From assembly GCA_023078685.1 (NCBI GenBank), contig JALGAS010000004.1, forward strand, positions 3,844,001-3,908,000: DNA of 64,000 bases. The letters run 5' to 3'. Source of the stretch: Neopestalotiopsis rosae (Eukaryota; Ascomycota; Sordariomycetes; Amphisphaeriales; Sporocadaceae). Below, in pieces: positions 30,109 through 41,631 of the stretch (its first letter is position 1; each line of letters starts with the position of its first letter). Position numbers and translations under genes: made by a program. The notes under the pieces were generated by a model, which was not told the DNA's origin, ran no database searches, and saw nothing but the letters and a program-made list of their open reading frames with translations.

Positions 30109-32142
30109 ATGGCGACCACCGCTCGCACGCAGAATGGTCTCACGACAGGATCAAGTGCCACTGGCGAGGGCGGCAGAAAGTCCAAAGCGCAAGCCACTGG
30201 CCAGAAGCTCATGATTCGACATCTGCCACCACTAATTACCGAGGACGAGGTACAAGCTATACTCGGCGAAGAATGGAAACTTGGTAATGGCAAGGTTGAC
30301 TGGGCTCAATTTCACCAAGGCAAGGTATCCAAGAGGTATGCTCCATCTACACTCACCATGAAGTCTTGTTACTAATTATTCGCAAGTCCTTTCAAGGAGC
30401 CTCGGCCCTCGATGTACACACTGCATGTCATTAAAGAAGAAGATGTCCTCGTCCTCAAGGATTTTGTCCTCCGAACGACATGGCATGATGCCAAAAACTC
30501 ACACACCATGCTTAACTTCCAGGTCCATGCGCAGAACGTTTCGACTCGTGTGCCTCTTGCAAAACACCGAGTCGACCCTCGACAGGGCACTATCGATCAA
30601 GACCCCGAATTTCAAGCATTTCTTCACGACCTTACCCAACCCAAGGAATCCCAAACCAAAGATGTTGAGAATGGGGATCCACTCGCGCCGACCACCGAAG
30701 AGCCAGGCAAAGAAAGCAAAGTAGTCTCTCATCTAGTTAGGTACATTCAGGAGAAGAAAGCTGCCAAAGCCAAAGAGTCCGCTGCCGCCAAGACCGCCAG
30801 ACACAGTCGACAAGAATCGCAAAGCAACAAGACCAAGACTGGGGACGACTCCAAGAAGAAGAGCAAGGAAAAGAGCAATATCGATAAGGCAGACAAGGAG
30901 AAGGACAAGGACAAGGACAAGGTCAAGGAGCCCACGCCTAAAATATTGACCAAGAAGGCTGCTGCGACCCAAGCTTCTACTGCTGAAGCCTCAAAACAAC
31001 CGACTAGTCAGACTGCAGCGCCGAAACCTGCAGAGGAGGCCGCCCCAAAGAGCCGACGAGCCAACATTGCACAGGCTGCTAAAATTCTGCAGCGCGATTT
31101 AGGTCTTTCCCCTGGTAGTGCCCACCGACGAGCCCGGCAGAACGCGGCAAAGGCTGAAGGGGCATCCACTACCGATTCTCCTGCCGGCACCTCCACCGAG
31201 AAAACGGCGGATGAGATCAAGGAACCGAAGGAGTCCAAGGAGTCCAAGGAGTCCAAGGAGCACAAGGAACCCGAAGCTCCCAAATCGGCCCCCACAGGCC
31301 CGAAGGCGCAGGGCGCCGAAGGATCACGAAGATCACGAAACCGAGGCAAAGGAGCCGCAAATGCCACCAATACAGCAGAACCGGTTAAAGGCAAGACTTC
31401 AGATGGCGCTGCAGCAAAGCCCACCACTGGACCGGTGATTCTTCTCAAGAAGGAAAGTAGCAAGAAGGAGGACAGTGCATCTGGGGCAGCTTCATCCCCT
31501 ACTACTCCAGCTCCAACTTCGACTCCCACCAACTCGGCATCGACGAGCAGTGCCGCTCCTCCAACAGGCCCCAAAGCCGCTGCAGGAAAAGGAGTTGCCG
31601 GAAAGTCTAACAATCAGCCGCAACAGAAGAAAACTACTGCCCAACCAACGCCTGGTGCTATTCGCGCCTTTGTCAAACATGCCAACCCCTCACAAGGCAT
31701 TACAGAGCCTCTGCTAAAACAGGCTATGGAGGCATTCGGCTCGGTCACATTTGTTGAGATAGACAAGCGTAAGGGTTTCGCTTATGTCGACTTTGGTGAT
31801 GCTGAGAGTCTACGCAAAGCCATCTCCGCCAGTCCGATATCCATTGCCCAAGGCACTGTCCAGGTCCTTGAGCGGAAAGACAAGAAGCCTGCAGTAGCTA
31901 CCAATGCTGCCACTTCTGCCCCAGCCACACAGCAGCCTGCCTCGACCGAAAAAGCTGCAGCCGACTCACAGGTGCCTGCTGCTGCCACGGCTTCAGCCTC
32001 TACCGATCGACCTAAGCGGGGAAATCGTGGCCGCGGACGCCGAGGAGGAGCGGGAGCTGCCTCTTCTAATGCTACATCAGGTGCCAATGCCACTGGTAGT
32101 ACCGACACCGCACCTGTTACCAATTCTCTAGCGACGGGATAG
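30109..32142 (+). CDS. upf3: Nonsense-mediated decay factor UPF3
   Basis: Exons 30109-30335 and 30387-32142 (51-nt intron, GTATGC...CGCAAG, phase 2); 660 residues. The Smg4/UPF3 domain covers about residues 30-185: KLMIRHLPPLITEDE is the first RRM-like strand and helix, and RPSMYTLHVIKEEDVLVLKD and DPEFQAFLHDL continue it. UPF3 links UPF2 to exon-junction or 3'-UTR marks to trigger decay of mRNAs with premature stops, shuttling between nucleus and cytosol. Residues about 190-490 are low complexity: Lys-rich (DKEKDKDKDK), then a short KES tandem, then Ala/Pro/Thr. A second RRM-like region lies at about 501-575 (AFVKHANPSQG, RKGFAYVDFG), followed by an RGRGRRGG patch near 621, which may bind RNA. 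The C-terminal RRM is usual in filamentous-fungal UPF3. Confidence 0.92.
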
Positions 32143-33309
32143 GACTCGACGCCTTTTAGGAAAGAAACCGAACATACAAGCCGCGTCAACGATGAGTGGG
32201 CAGACGCGATTCCTAATTATCGATACTCGTAATTACGATTTCCATTCGCGGGTGAACAGCTTTCGAGGCGGGCATGGTTCTCTTCACGTAGAACAGATAC
32301 TGTTCAGCTACACAGAAAGCTTTATTTTCGGGACTTCCAGCTCTTCGAGCAGTTTCGGACGAGTCTACACTCTAGACCGATGATACAGACTGTTTTCTAC
32401 AGTTGGGGCACGTGAATCACGTCAACCGGAGCAAGAAACGCAACAAAATGGACGACCTTAGGTCGTGGGTTGCTTTCGGCACAGTGGTTGATTCATTCGA
32501 CTTAAATCTAGCTATTTGCTGGGAGTCACGCTGATGATCCTGAGCAAGTATGGCAGCAATCTTCAGTTTCGTTATGCAGCGTTCAATCAGTATAAATACT
32601 CGGCAGCACTCTATGCACTAAGCGAAATTTCACCACCAGAGCTAGGATTGATCATGCCTCTCCTTGAGTGGATGATTGCTCTGCAAAACGAATTAATTTC
32701 AAAACTTAGAGACACGGACAAATCAAGACTTTCCATGCGTGAAAGAATTTTGGTGTGGAGTTTCTCTGCGTCTGAGGGCTGGATAGTGGGAAAATGCCAG
32801 GTCTTGGTATTGATATTAGAGACATGAGCTGAACGACTCAAGGTTCGGTGAATGCCGTCCAGCGGCAACCCGTTCATTTCTCTTACCGCTTTGCTCAGGT
32901 CTTGGTAGTATAAGAATATGAGGCACGAAGCCGATTAATTGAGTTTCATGACATGAAATTATGGCTGTTTTCGGTAAAAAATGGTCAGATGTGATCGTTC
33001 TCGTAAACCTAAACACTTGCATGTTTGGTTCGATATCCATAACAAGTAAAGAGTCCCGACTGCTTCTGATTCCATCTTCGTTGTGCCGTGCTTTTAGCAC
33101 CTATCGCAGCGGAAAGAAAACATACTCCGCATTCAGGAACTCGCATCGAATGAGGCAGTCCTGGACCTATTAAGCATTTCTATCCAGTGCCGAAATATAA
33201 AACCGATGTCAGTGTATATATTGAGTCATTGGTATAAATACCTCGCAAGGGAACGTGTTGATTTGCGCTTTCGCAAGCGACATCAAGTGCTACACGTTCT
33301 GCTATCGTC
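32143..33309. other. Intergenic region
   Basis: No supported gene. The plus-strand frame 32516-32827 and minus-strand frame 32611-32877 overlap and have no features. A GGTATAAATACC TATA box lies at about 33231-33242, some 70 nt before the GLEYA gene. Confidence 0.45.
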
Positions 33310-34882
33310 ATGCGTTCAATACTGGTTTTGACCTCATTGGTGCTGTCGGCTCTGGCAGAGCCTGTACAAGAGGCCAGGGCTTTCAAGCAAGGTTTCTGCA
33401 ATCATCATGGCCCGATTATATCCGCCTTCAGAAGAGAGGCGAGAGCGACAGAGTACTGTTCGAAATATCTTGGTTTTGGGACCAAGACATCGTAGGTGCA
33501 ACCCCTGGAAATCAATTTACGTGTGTGTGCTGACCTTGCCGAAAAGAACCCGGACATTGACGGTCAACCCGACTGGGAAACATTACACGCATTGGGTGAC
33601 TAAGACAGGCAATCCAGCAGTCACTACAGCCACGGTCACAAGAATTCAAGTGACAACGATTCGAGGAACTAGTACAATCACAGTTACCAGTGTAAGTTAT
33701 GGCAAGCCCTTGGTCAAGCCCTCTGGCTAAAATATCATGTCAAAAAAGACCAATATCGTTACTGGTAGCTTGACCGATTGCACCTCTGAGCAAACGCCAG
33801 TCCCCATAGACAAAAGACAAATACACCATGGTGGCATTTGGGGACAGCCGGGCGGACCTCCCAGACGTCCGACTCACTTTCCACCCAACTGGGGAAGACC
33901 TTCTCAATCGGCTGCATGTTCATGCTTGCCCATCACCTCGGCGGTAATCACCAAGACAAAGACAAAGTATGGGGTAAGTCGCAAATTAACGCGTCCCGAA
34001 GTTCGGATATCGTCTTGAAATGAACAGCTGACCAGATCACAGCCTACGATTGCAGACACTGTGACCAGTACACGCACATTGCAGCGAACAAGGTATGGAT
34101 TGGAACGTGAGCCACTACAGCTACAAGACTGACTGGACCAGCACTATCACCACAGCGGTGATCTCTACTCGTACAGTTGGGACGACAATCACCACAACTG
34201 AAATTGTAACGTTGACATCATCACCAATCGACCCAACGCCTGGTGGCCTTCGGTATGTCGCGCCTGAGCTTCTTCGCCTAATCAATTATGCCGAAGACGA
34301 GTCACAAATCGTGGCGTAAAGAGGGCTAACTTACGTGTTACAAGAGCATGGGTGTTCTCAAGTCCATACAGTGACTGGAGGACTGACGTGCCAGATCCAT
34401 CATATTTCAAGAGCGCGACACCATTTTACACGAGCACAATCGACGACCTCAATTTCAGCGTCGATGCGGACGGGTTGCTACGCAATCTGCCACCAGCATC
34501 CGTCAACGCCACCCAGATCGCCGTTCTCGCGCAGGGTTACTTCCGAGCCAAGCACACCGGTAGCTACTACATTGGTTCGACGGGCTTCTCTACCGACGAC
34601 TGGGCCTTCATGTGGACCGGCAAGAAGGCCTTTAACGATTGGAACCTCGAGAACCGGGACGGCGAGGCATTTGGCCATAGGCTGGTGCCCAACGAAGACA
34701 TGGGGGTCCTGCTGGACAACCTAGATGAAGGTCAACTGGTCCCCTTTACCTACCTGTGGATCAATTACCTGGGCGCGGGACAGAGTAACTTTTTTATTGA
34801 TGACGCCATGGAACTTACGCTGAACTTTGACAATCAGGGCTGGTTCATCAAGGACTGCGATCCAAATAAGTTCACTATCTAA
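33310..34882 (+). CDS. Secreted GLEYA-domain adhesin-like protein
   Basis: Exons seen: 33310-33491, 33547-33691, 33749-33973, 34036-34092, a segment to 34252, and 34345-34882. Residues 1-16 (MRSILVLTSLVLSALA) are a signal peptide. An N-terminal ATEYCSKYLG block, a repeated Thr/Val-rich stretch (VTTATVTRIQVTTIRGTSTI) and Cys-containing segments follow. The C-terminal 179 residues carry the GLEYA fold (PF10528): GYFRAKHTGSYYIGS, DDWAFMWTGKKAF, LDEGQLVPFTYLWINYLGAG. GLEYA/PA14-like domains bind glycans in yeast flocculins. No C-terminal GPI signal is evident, so it may be released or wall-bound otherwise. Between 34092 and 34128 the frame shifts by two; only an improbably short 35-nt intron (GTATGG...TACAAG) would restore it, so this joint is doubtful and may be a frameshift. 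Confidence 0.75.
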
Positions 34883-35735
34883 GGCGCCATCATGGCTGCC
34901 GGCAATGCTGCGCTCAAGACTGGTCTAAGCACGTCATAATTTGGAATGTTGGGGATACTCATCATACAACAAATGCGACCGTGAACTTCTTGTGTTACAC
35001 TGCAAGTATTCAGTAGAGAATTATGCCCAAATATACAGTCTGAGCCAACACTTATGCTGGGATTACCACTTTAACCGTCATTTCCGCTGAGCTTCATGGC
35101 GTAGACCATTGATGGACCCAGCTTCTGTTGCCATAAATGAAGCGACGTGGGGGTTGGGGGTACCATGAAACGAAGCGAGTCGGCACATTTCAAATGTCAA
35201 ATACTACCAAAATCGCCATTCTACATGATGTTGCTGCCCTGGATGCGGAAGTTCGCCAAGCCTTCTTATAGGACGCGTCAGCCGTTCGGTATTATATGAG
35301 GCGAAATGGAACACTGCTATACTATACAGCTGTTTCTACCTCTATCTAGACCCTGAATCACTCCAATTGAGATGGATACCAGGGATCGGGAAACTTGCGT
35401 GGCAGATCTGCGGCACATGCCGAATATGGTCAACCAAACAGCTGGATGACTACCGAAAAGGGCAAGTCGATTCTCGCTAACATTCCGCGATCTTCACTAC
35501 CCGATTGCTCATAGCGACCAGAATACTACTATCGCCATGACGAGCCATGCAGTGGCGCGATCCGGAATATGCCCGGGTCCTCCCACTCTGCCAAATCCCA
35601 TGCCACTTTCGAATAGATGAGCTGGATAATGGCCACACTTGCGGAAATATATCATGAGCTAAAGCCGGAATCATTTTAGCTTGGAATGAAGAAAGTCTTG
35701 GCATTCCACCGACTATAGTCCTTCTCTTGACAAAC
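34883..35735. other. Intergenic region
   Basis: 3' flank of the GLEYA gene and promoter of the GH3 gene. No gene; the minus-strand frames at 35477-35921 overlap the GH3 first exon and are shadows. A short G-run (GGGGGTTGGGGG) lies at about 35149. Confidence 0.4.
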
Positions 35736-38372
35736 ATGCAAGTGGCCAGGACTCTCTGCGCCGTTGCAGCGCTTGCGGGTGCCGCAAACAGTCGCGCAAC
35801 AAACACCAGCACGCCCAAGCAGCCACTGTTGGCAGATGGCATCGGTAAGTCCAATGTGATTCATCTCCTCAAAAAGGCGCTCTCGTTTTCCTAACCTCCT
35901 GTATTTCTCTTGTCCAGTCAATCTTGGTATCGCGACAGATGCCTACAACAAAGCCAAGGCTTTCGTTGCGCTATTGAACAATGAGCAAAAGATCAAGATC
36001 ATTGGCGGCCAGAGCTTTGATGATGGCAACGTCTCCTGGGCTGGCTACAGTGGCCAGGACGGCATCAACAGCGTGAACAACCAGGCCTACGTCTCTGGCT
36101 TCTCCACCGCGGCTGCTGTTGGCATGACTTGGAACCCTGATCTCGCCGAGGCGCAGTACAAAGCACTAGGTGAGTGAGAGAGAACTGATATTGTCATGGC
36201 GTCCTTTCTGAGCAGAATTGACCGAGTTATCAGGAGAGGAATTCTACGGCGTCGGTAGCAACCTGATCAATGCCGGCGTGTCCAGTCCCAATGGCCGCAT
36301 TGCGTGGTCGGGCAGACTGGGCGAGTCCATCTCGCCAGAGCCGTACCTGTCCGGCATCATTGAGGCGCGGACGGTTCTTGGGTTCAACTCAGCCGGCGTG
36401 ATCCCGGTGGGACGACACTTTGCCGTGGACGAGCAGGAGACCAATCGCGAAGTCGGCGGATACTCGTCTAACCTCGATGAGAAGACGCTCATGGAATTGT
36501 ATCTCTGGTGAGTCATGACTTGTCATGCTTGAGCCACTTTCGCAACAATGATGATCAGTGTTGCAAGGATGATTAGTCGGAACCATTTCTAACGTTATAC
36601 GTCGTAGGCCGTTTGCAGATTCAGTGGAAGCCGGAATGATGGGCGTCATGTGCTCACTCAATGGGGTCAATGGGGAGGTAGCCTGTGAGAACGATGCTCT
36701 GCTCAACGGATACCTTAAGACCAAACTTGGTTTCCCTGGTCTGGTGTCCCCTGATGTCGCCGCGCAGCAGACTGCCTTGGGTTCCGCCAATGCCGGTCTC
36801 GACTACGGGTCGAGCCAGTACTGGAGCCAGGCCACCATCCTCGCCGGTATTGCCTCTGGCAACCTGACGCAGGCGCGGCTGGACGACATGGCGACCCGCG
36901 TGGTGATTGGGTACTACTACGTCAATCTGGACAACGGCCAGCAGCCGGCAAAGGTCTCGGGGTCCGAGTACCGCAACGTTCGCGGCAACCACTCGGCCGT
37001 CATCAAGCAAGTCGCACGAGAGTCCATTGTCCTGCTCAAGAACAACAATGGCGGTACTAGAAACGGCTTCACCACGGGCCTACCCATTCAGAAGCCGCAC
37101 GCCATCGGTCTATTCGGTGCCCATGCGGGTCCCGTCATGGCGGGTCCCAATGAGATCTTCTCCGTCACTGGCTCGCCTGCACAAATCTACCCCGGTCATC
37201 TTGCCGGTATCACCGGGTCAGGTGAAGACTCGTTCCCCTACGTCGTTGATCCCTACGTTGCCCTCAGTATCCGTGCTATTGATGACGGCACCTCTATCAA
37301 CTGGATCTTCAACAATACTTACACGTCTCCTTACTCCATTGGCATACCAGGAGGAGGATCTAGTGGAGGCAATGGAAGTACGCCTGGAGGTCCAGGAGGA
37401 GGTGGCGGTGGTGGAGGCGGAGGCGGTGGTGGACCAGGCGGAGGCGGCGGAGGTGGCGGTGGTGGCGTTCCTACATTCCCCGGTGGATTTGGGACTGGCG
37501 GCACTGCTTCCTTTGCCGGGTACGCCGGAGCATCTGATGTTTGCCTCGTCTTCATCAACGCATGGTCCGGAGAGGGCGCCGACCGAACCGAGCTCTCGAA
37601 CGAGGGTCAAGATGCCATGGTCAACACTGTCGCAGACAGCTGCAGCAACACCATTGTGGTGGCCAACGTGGCCGGCCCCCGCGTCCTCGACGCCTGGATC
37701 GAGCATCCCAATATCACTGCCGTTCTCTATTCCGCCCTTCTCGGCCAAGACAGCGGCAACGCCATTGTCGACGCCTTGTACGGCGACGTCAACCCCAGCG
37801 GCAAGCTGACCTATACCATTGCCAAGAATGCCACGGACTACATTCCCATATGCCTCGAGCTGGAGTGCGAGTTTGACGAGGGCGTGTACATTGATTACCG
37901 TTACTTTGACAAGAATAACGCCTCGGTCCGGTACCCCTTTGGTCACGGTCTGAGCTACACGACTTTCACCTACAGCGAAGACGTCTCCGTCAGCATTACC
38001 AACCAGACGGCGCTGAGCTCAAAGTACCCGACCGAGCCCATCGGTCTCGGAGGAGAAGCCGACCTGTTCGAGGACGTCATTACCGTACAGACATCAATAC
38101 AAAACTCTGGAAGCGTCGACGGCGCCGAGACCGTTCAGCTCTACGTCAGCTTTCCGGCAGAGGCCGAGCAGCCCGTTCGCGTGCTGCGCGGGTTCAGCAA
38201 GGTCCAGATCGAGGCTGGACAGTCGGCCGACGTTTCCTTCAATCTGCGGCGGCGCGATATCAGCTATTGGGATACCGAAGCTTCGCAGTGGGCTATTGCC
38301 AGCGGAGAGTACACATTCGCGGTCGCTGCCTCTTCCCGAGACATTAGAGCCACCACGACGCTGGAGCTGTAG
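35736..38372 (+). CDS. Secreted GH3 beta-glucosidase-like protein
   Basis: Exons 35736-35844, 35918-36169, 36216-36507 and 36608-38372; 805 residues. The first about 20 residues (MQVARTLCAVAALAGAANS) are a signal peptide. The (beta/alpha)8 GH3 domain includes MTWNPDLAEAQYKALG, GRHFAVDEQETNRE (the substrate-binding KH/R region) and GFPGLVSPDVAAQ, where Asp at about residue 266 aligns with the nucleophile of the usual VVSDWGAQ. The (alpha/beta)6 domain follows (VARESIVLLKNN, FINAWSGEGADR), then the C-terminal FnIII-like domain (GFSKVQIEAGQSADVSF). Residues about 463-516 are an almost pure Gly tract with a few Pro/Ser, inserted in the loop before the ASDVCLVF strand. GH3 enzymes of this type cleave cello-oligosaccharides or other beta-glucosides outside the cell. 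The nucleophile motif has Val instead of Trp, so specificity may differ. Confidence 0.9.
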
Positions 38373-38846
38373 TTGTTTGTAAGATTGGTACGACCCATGA
38401 TGGAAACAAAGTTACAAGAACAAATCTTTGGTAAAAATAGCAGCGCGTGCAGATGTCGACCGAACTTCTGGACATGTTTCTCTTCATGTATAAATAAAAT
38501 AATTGATGACTTCAACGGCAAGAAAGTCGCGTGTCTCTTTGATCAATAGGCCGATACGCTGCGAAACGAGTGTGAACATCAGCTCATGAGATGGAGATAC
38601 TATATTCGAGAAGTAGGCATCCGGGTGGGCACCGAACCCCTCGCAACCTTTCGGGACTTACTCCATGTAGCGACGGACTGGGCCGATCGTACCGAGTGCT
38701 GCCGTCGGTTTGCGGAGATCATGACTGTAGCAGGGTGGCAGCGCCCCCCTCATACTTTGCACACAATACGGTCTGAATGTGCCCCAATGTGTGGTCTTCG
38801 TATATCACAAGTCTTCAAAAGCCCCTATTGAGCATACAGGATCGCC
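38373..38846. other. Intergenic region
   Basis: 3' flank of the GH3 gene and promoter of the P450 gene; small frames only (for example 38586-38831), without features. Confidence 0.4.
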
Positions 38847-40754
38847 ATGGAGTTTCCTCTTGGGCTAGTCCTCTCCCCACCAATCACATTTTCAGCAGCA
38901 ATAGTTGTATCACTCATTGCCGTGATCGTGCTTTGTTACCTGAAATTCTTCTATGTTGACTACGCCAAGATCAAAGGTATACCCGAGATTCCAGCTGGTG
39001 AACTGCTTGCCGGACACCTATACCAGCTCGGCAACGACCACGCCACCACGGCACATGCGTGGGCTGTAAGATATGGCTGGCCAGTATTCCAGCTGAGAAT
39101 GGGCCGCCGGCGTGCCGTTTTTCTCAACTCGTTCGATGCGGCGCGCGAGTGGCTCGTCAAGAACCAATCCTCCACGGTCGATCGGCCCTGGTTTCATACA
39201 TTCCACAGAGTCGTTTCCAAGACCTCTGGTACGTGAGCTTCCATGCAAGTCCGTACATGACGGACGGACAATTCGCTGACCTGGCCGATCAAGCGGCAAC
39301 CATTGGAACTAGTCCGTGGAACGATCGGACCAAGAAACAGAGACGTGTAGTGGGCTCCTTCACCACGGGGCCGGCGATGCACAAGATGCGAGACATGCTG
39401 GACGTGGAGACCTGCGCCGTCATCTCGGGCTTGTTCTCTGACGGGAAACAGGGTTCCGTCGAAATTGTCCCACACATCTACTTCAAGCGCATGGCTTTGA
39501 ATCTCATGACCATGTTCTGCTACGACTTTCGGTTCAACTCGGTGCATGATACTTTGCTCTTGCAGATATTGCAGGACGCCAAGACTATCGCCAGGTGAGC
39601 GGGCTCTCTTGGGAATGCGCAAGGGACGACTGTCACATAATAACTAACACTGGGCGCCAGCTTCCGTTCTACAAACTCAAACCCCCAAGATTTCATCCCT
39701 CACTTGAGGTATGCTGGCCGCGGTTCAAGAATGGCAATAGCCACCCAAGTCCGTGCAAGACGAGACAAGTGGCTGGCGTCCATGCTAGACGAGATCAAGG
39801 GTAGGCTGGGAGATTCTGACACTTTGAGCTCCAACAAGACAACAGGAAGAAAATGCGTGGCCGAGTTACTACTGGAGGACAGCCAGGAAGGCCTGACACA
39901 ACGTACGTCCCAATGATCTTCTGACCAGTTCTCGGCTGTCTGGTTCTCACACCATCAACACAGTCGATATCAAGACAATTCTGGGAGGCTTAATGTCTGG
40001 AGGCTTCGAGACCGTCTTTTCCACCGCCATTATCGCCACGGGTGTGCTTGCCACCTCACAGGGCCAAGAAATGCAGCATAGGGCCTATGACGATATTCTG
40101 AGTGTGTACGAAAGCCCCGAGCAGGCATTCGAGCTCTGCATCACCGAGGAAAAGAGCGCATACGTCGCAGCCTTGGTCAAGGAGACGCTACGCTGCTATC
40201 CCCCGCACAAGATCCTGCCCGCAAGGCAGGTTTATCGGGATTTCGATTATGGCGGCATCACGGTCCCGAAAGGCGTGTTGATCTACGTCAATAATCAAGC
40301 CGTGAATTTCGGTAGACGGCCGACATCTACTTCTATAAGATATGACTACTAGCTAATATCGAGAGCAGACACGGAAGCATATGGCCCCGATGCACACGAG
40401 TTCCGCCCAGAGCGATGGCTCAAGGAGGCTGCGCGCGAGGTCCCCAACCCGAACCACTTTGCCTTTGGGGCCGGCGCTCGCATGTGCACGGCCGTCAACT
40501 TTTCCAACCGGGTCCTCTACGCCGTCTTGCTGCGGCTCATCTTGTCGTTCAAGATCCGATCAGGCAAGGAGATGCCGCCGAATGTGGACTTTATCGACTA
40601 CAAGGACGACCCGGCCGCTGCGAATGCGGTGGCTTCCGATTTCAAAATTGTCTGTGAGCCACGGGATGGAGATGTGCTTCGACGATGTCTGGAAAAGACG
40701 CGGGATCAGTCGTCACGGCCTGGACGGGAGGATGCTGAAGTGTTCATCAAATAG
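38847..40754 (+). CDS. Cytochrome P450 (CYP504-like, phenylacetate-hydroxylase type)
   Basis: Exons 38847-39228, 39294-39594, 39661-39902, 39964-40311 and 40369-40754; 552 residues. A membrane anchor lies at about 17-37 (AAIVVSLIAVIVLCYL), so it is ER-bound. P450 marks: the I-helix region GGLMSGGFETVFS, the K-helix ExxR as ETLR, the PERF-like FRPERW and the haem loop FAFGAGARMC with the axial Cys. The N-terminal half closely follows fungal phenylacetate 2-hydroxylases and 3-hydroxyphenylacetate 6-hydroxylases (RPWFHTFH, ATIGTSPWNDRTKKQRR). Phenylacetate hydroxylation feeds homogentisate catabolism; here no homogentisate gene is nearby, so another aromatic substrate is possible. The I-helix lacks the usual acidic-Thr pair in AGxDT form (GGFET instead). 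Confidence 0.9.
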
Positions 40755-41631
40755 TACAATGGGAATGTGCGATAAGACTTTGAGGTTGCATCAACGATTC
40801 GTTTGAGCGAAACGCTCGCAAGAATGACTATCATGTTTATTCTCCTTGTCTAAGCCCTTTATTCACAGGGGAGTTTCGCGGTTCGCGTAGGGTTTTAGTA
40901 TTTATATCCACTGGCCGGAACTTTGCTCCATTGGAGTTGGTAGTCAAGAGTACGTAGAGTATACGGGATCAACAACTCTCAAATGGCTCAGGATAGATAT
41001 CAAGGTACATTGGCAATACTCTCTGCATGGCCAACTGACGTGTCACGGTGAGTTTCATGCACAACAAGAAGCGGGAACTGAAGTGACGCGCGTTGTAGTA
41101 GTTTGAAGCCGCGGCTATGAGATTCTGACTGCACGAGGTGTGTGCAACTGGGTTATCTCAAAAAGGTAAGCACAAGAGATGGGAATCACATTGGTTCGGG
41201 AGCATCCGGTCGTTCGATCCGGGCAACTACCGATACCCCAGACGCTCCTATCTGATATGATCGGCGCTACAAGGGGGCCAGAGGCGCACCTCCACAGATA
41301 CGCTGACTGACAGGGCTGGAGGAATCGGGGTAGCTATTGTCGAGTTATGTACCACGTTACAATACATGTGCACCCATGTTGGTATTCCGCGAAATACATC
41401 GAGTTTATGATGGCATGCTAATCTGTACATCTTCATACTCATCTTGTTGTGGTCCAATTGTAAAATATACCATGTGCTTGAACCTATGATTTCTTCATCT
41501 CTATCTACATACATAGATTGGGAGGAAAAAGAATATATTTCTAGCTAAATTGACTTCATCCTCTCTCGATACCGTAAAGAGCAGTGATAACAGCGCAATC
41601 TGAAATGACACACTCCAATCAAGGTATTACA
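40755..41631. other. Intergenic region between convergent P450 and MFS genes
   Basis: No gene is seen; the minus-strand frame 41248-41514 has no features. AT-rich DNA at 41400-41560 is probably 3' UTR sequence. Confidence 0.4.

Noticed and set aside
31008..31613. Minus-strand 201-residue frame opposite UPF3
   Set aside because: Leu/Ala-rich shadow of the low-complexity Lys/Ala/Pro region of UPF3.
37331..37558. Antisense polyproline frame opposite the GH3 gene
   Set aside because: It is the complement of the glycine codon tract; the GH3 sense strand has full domain support.
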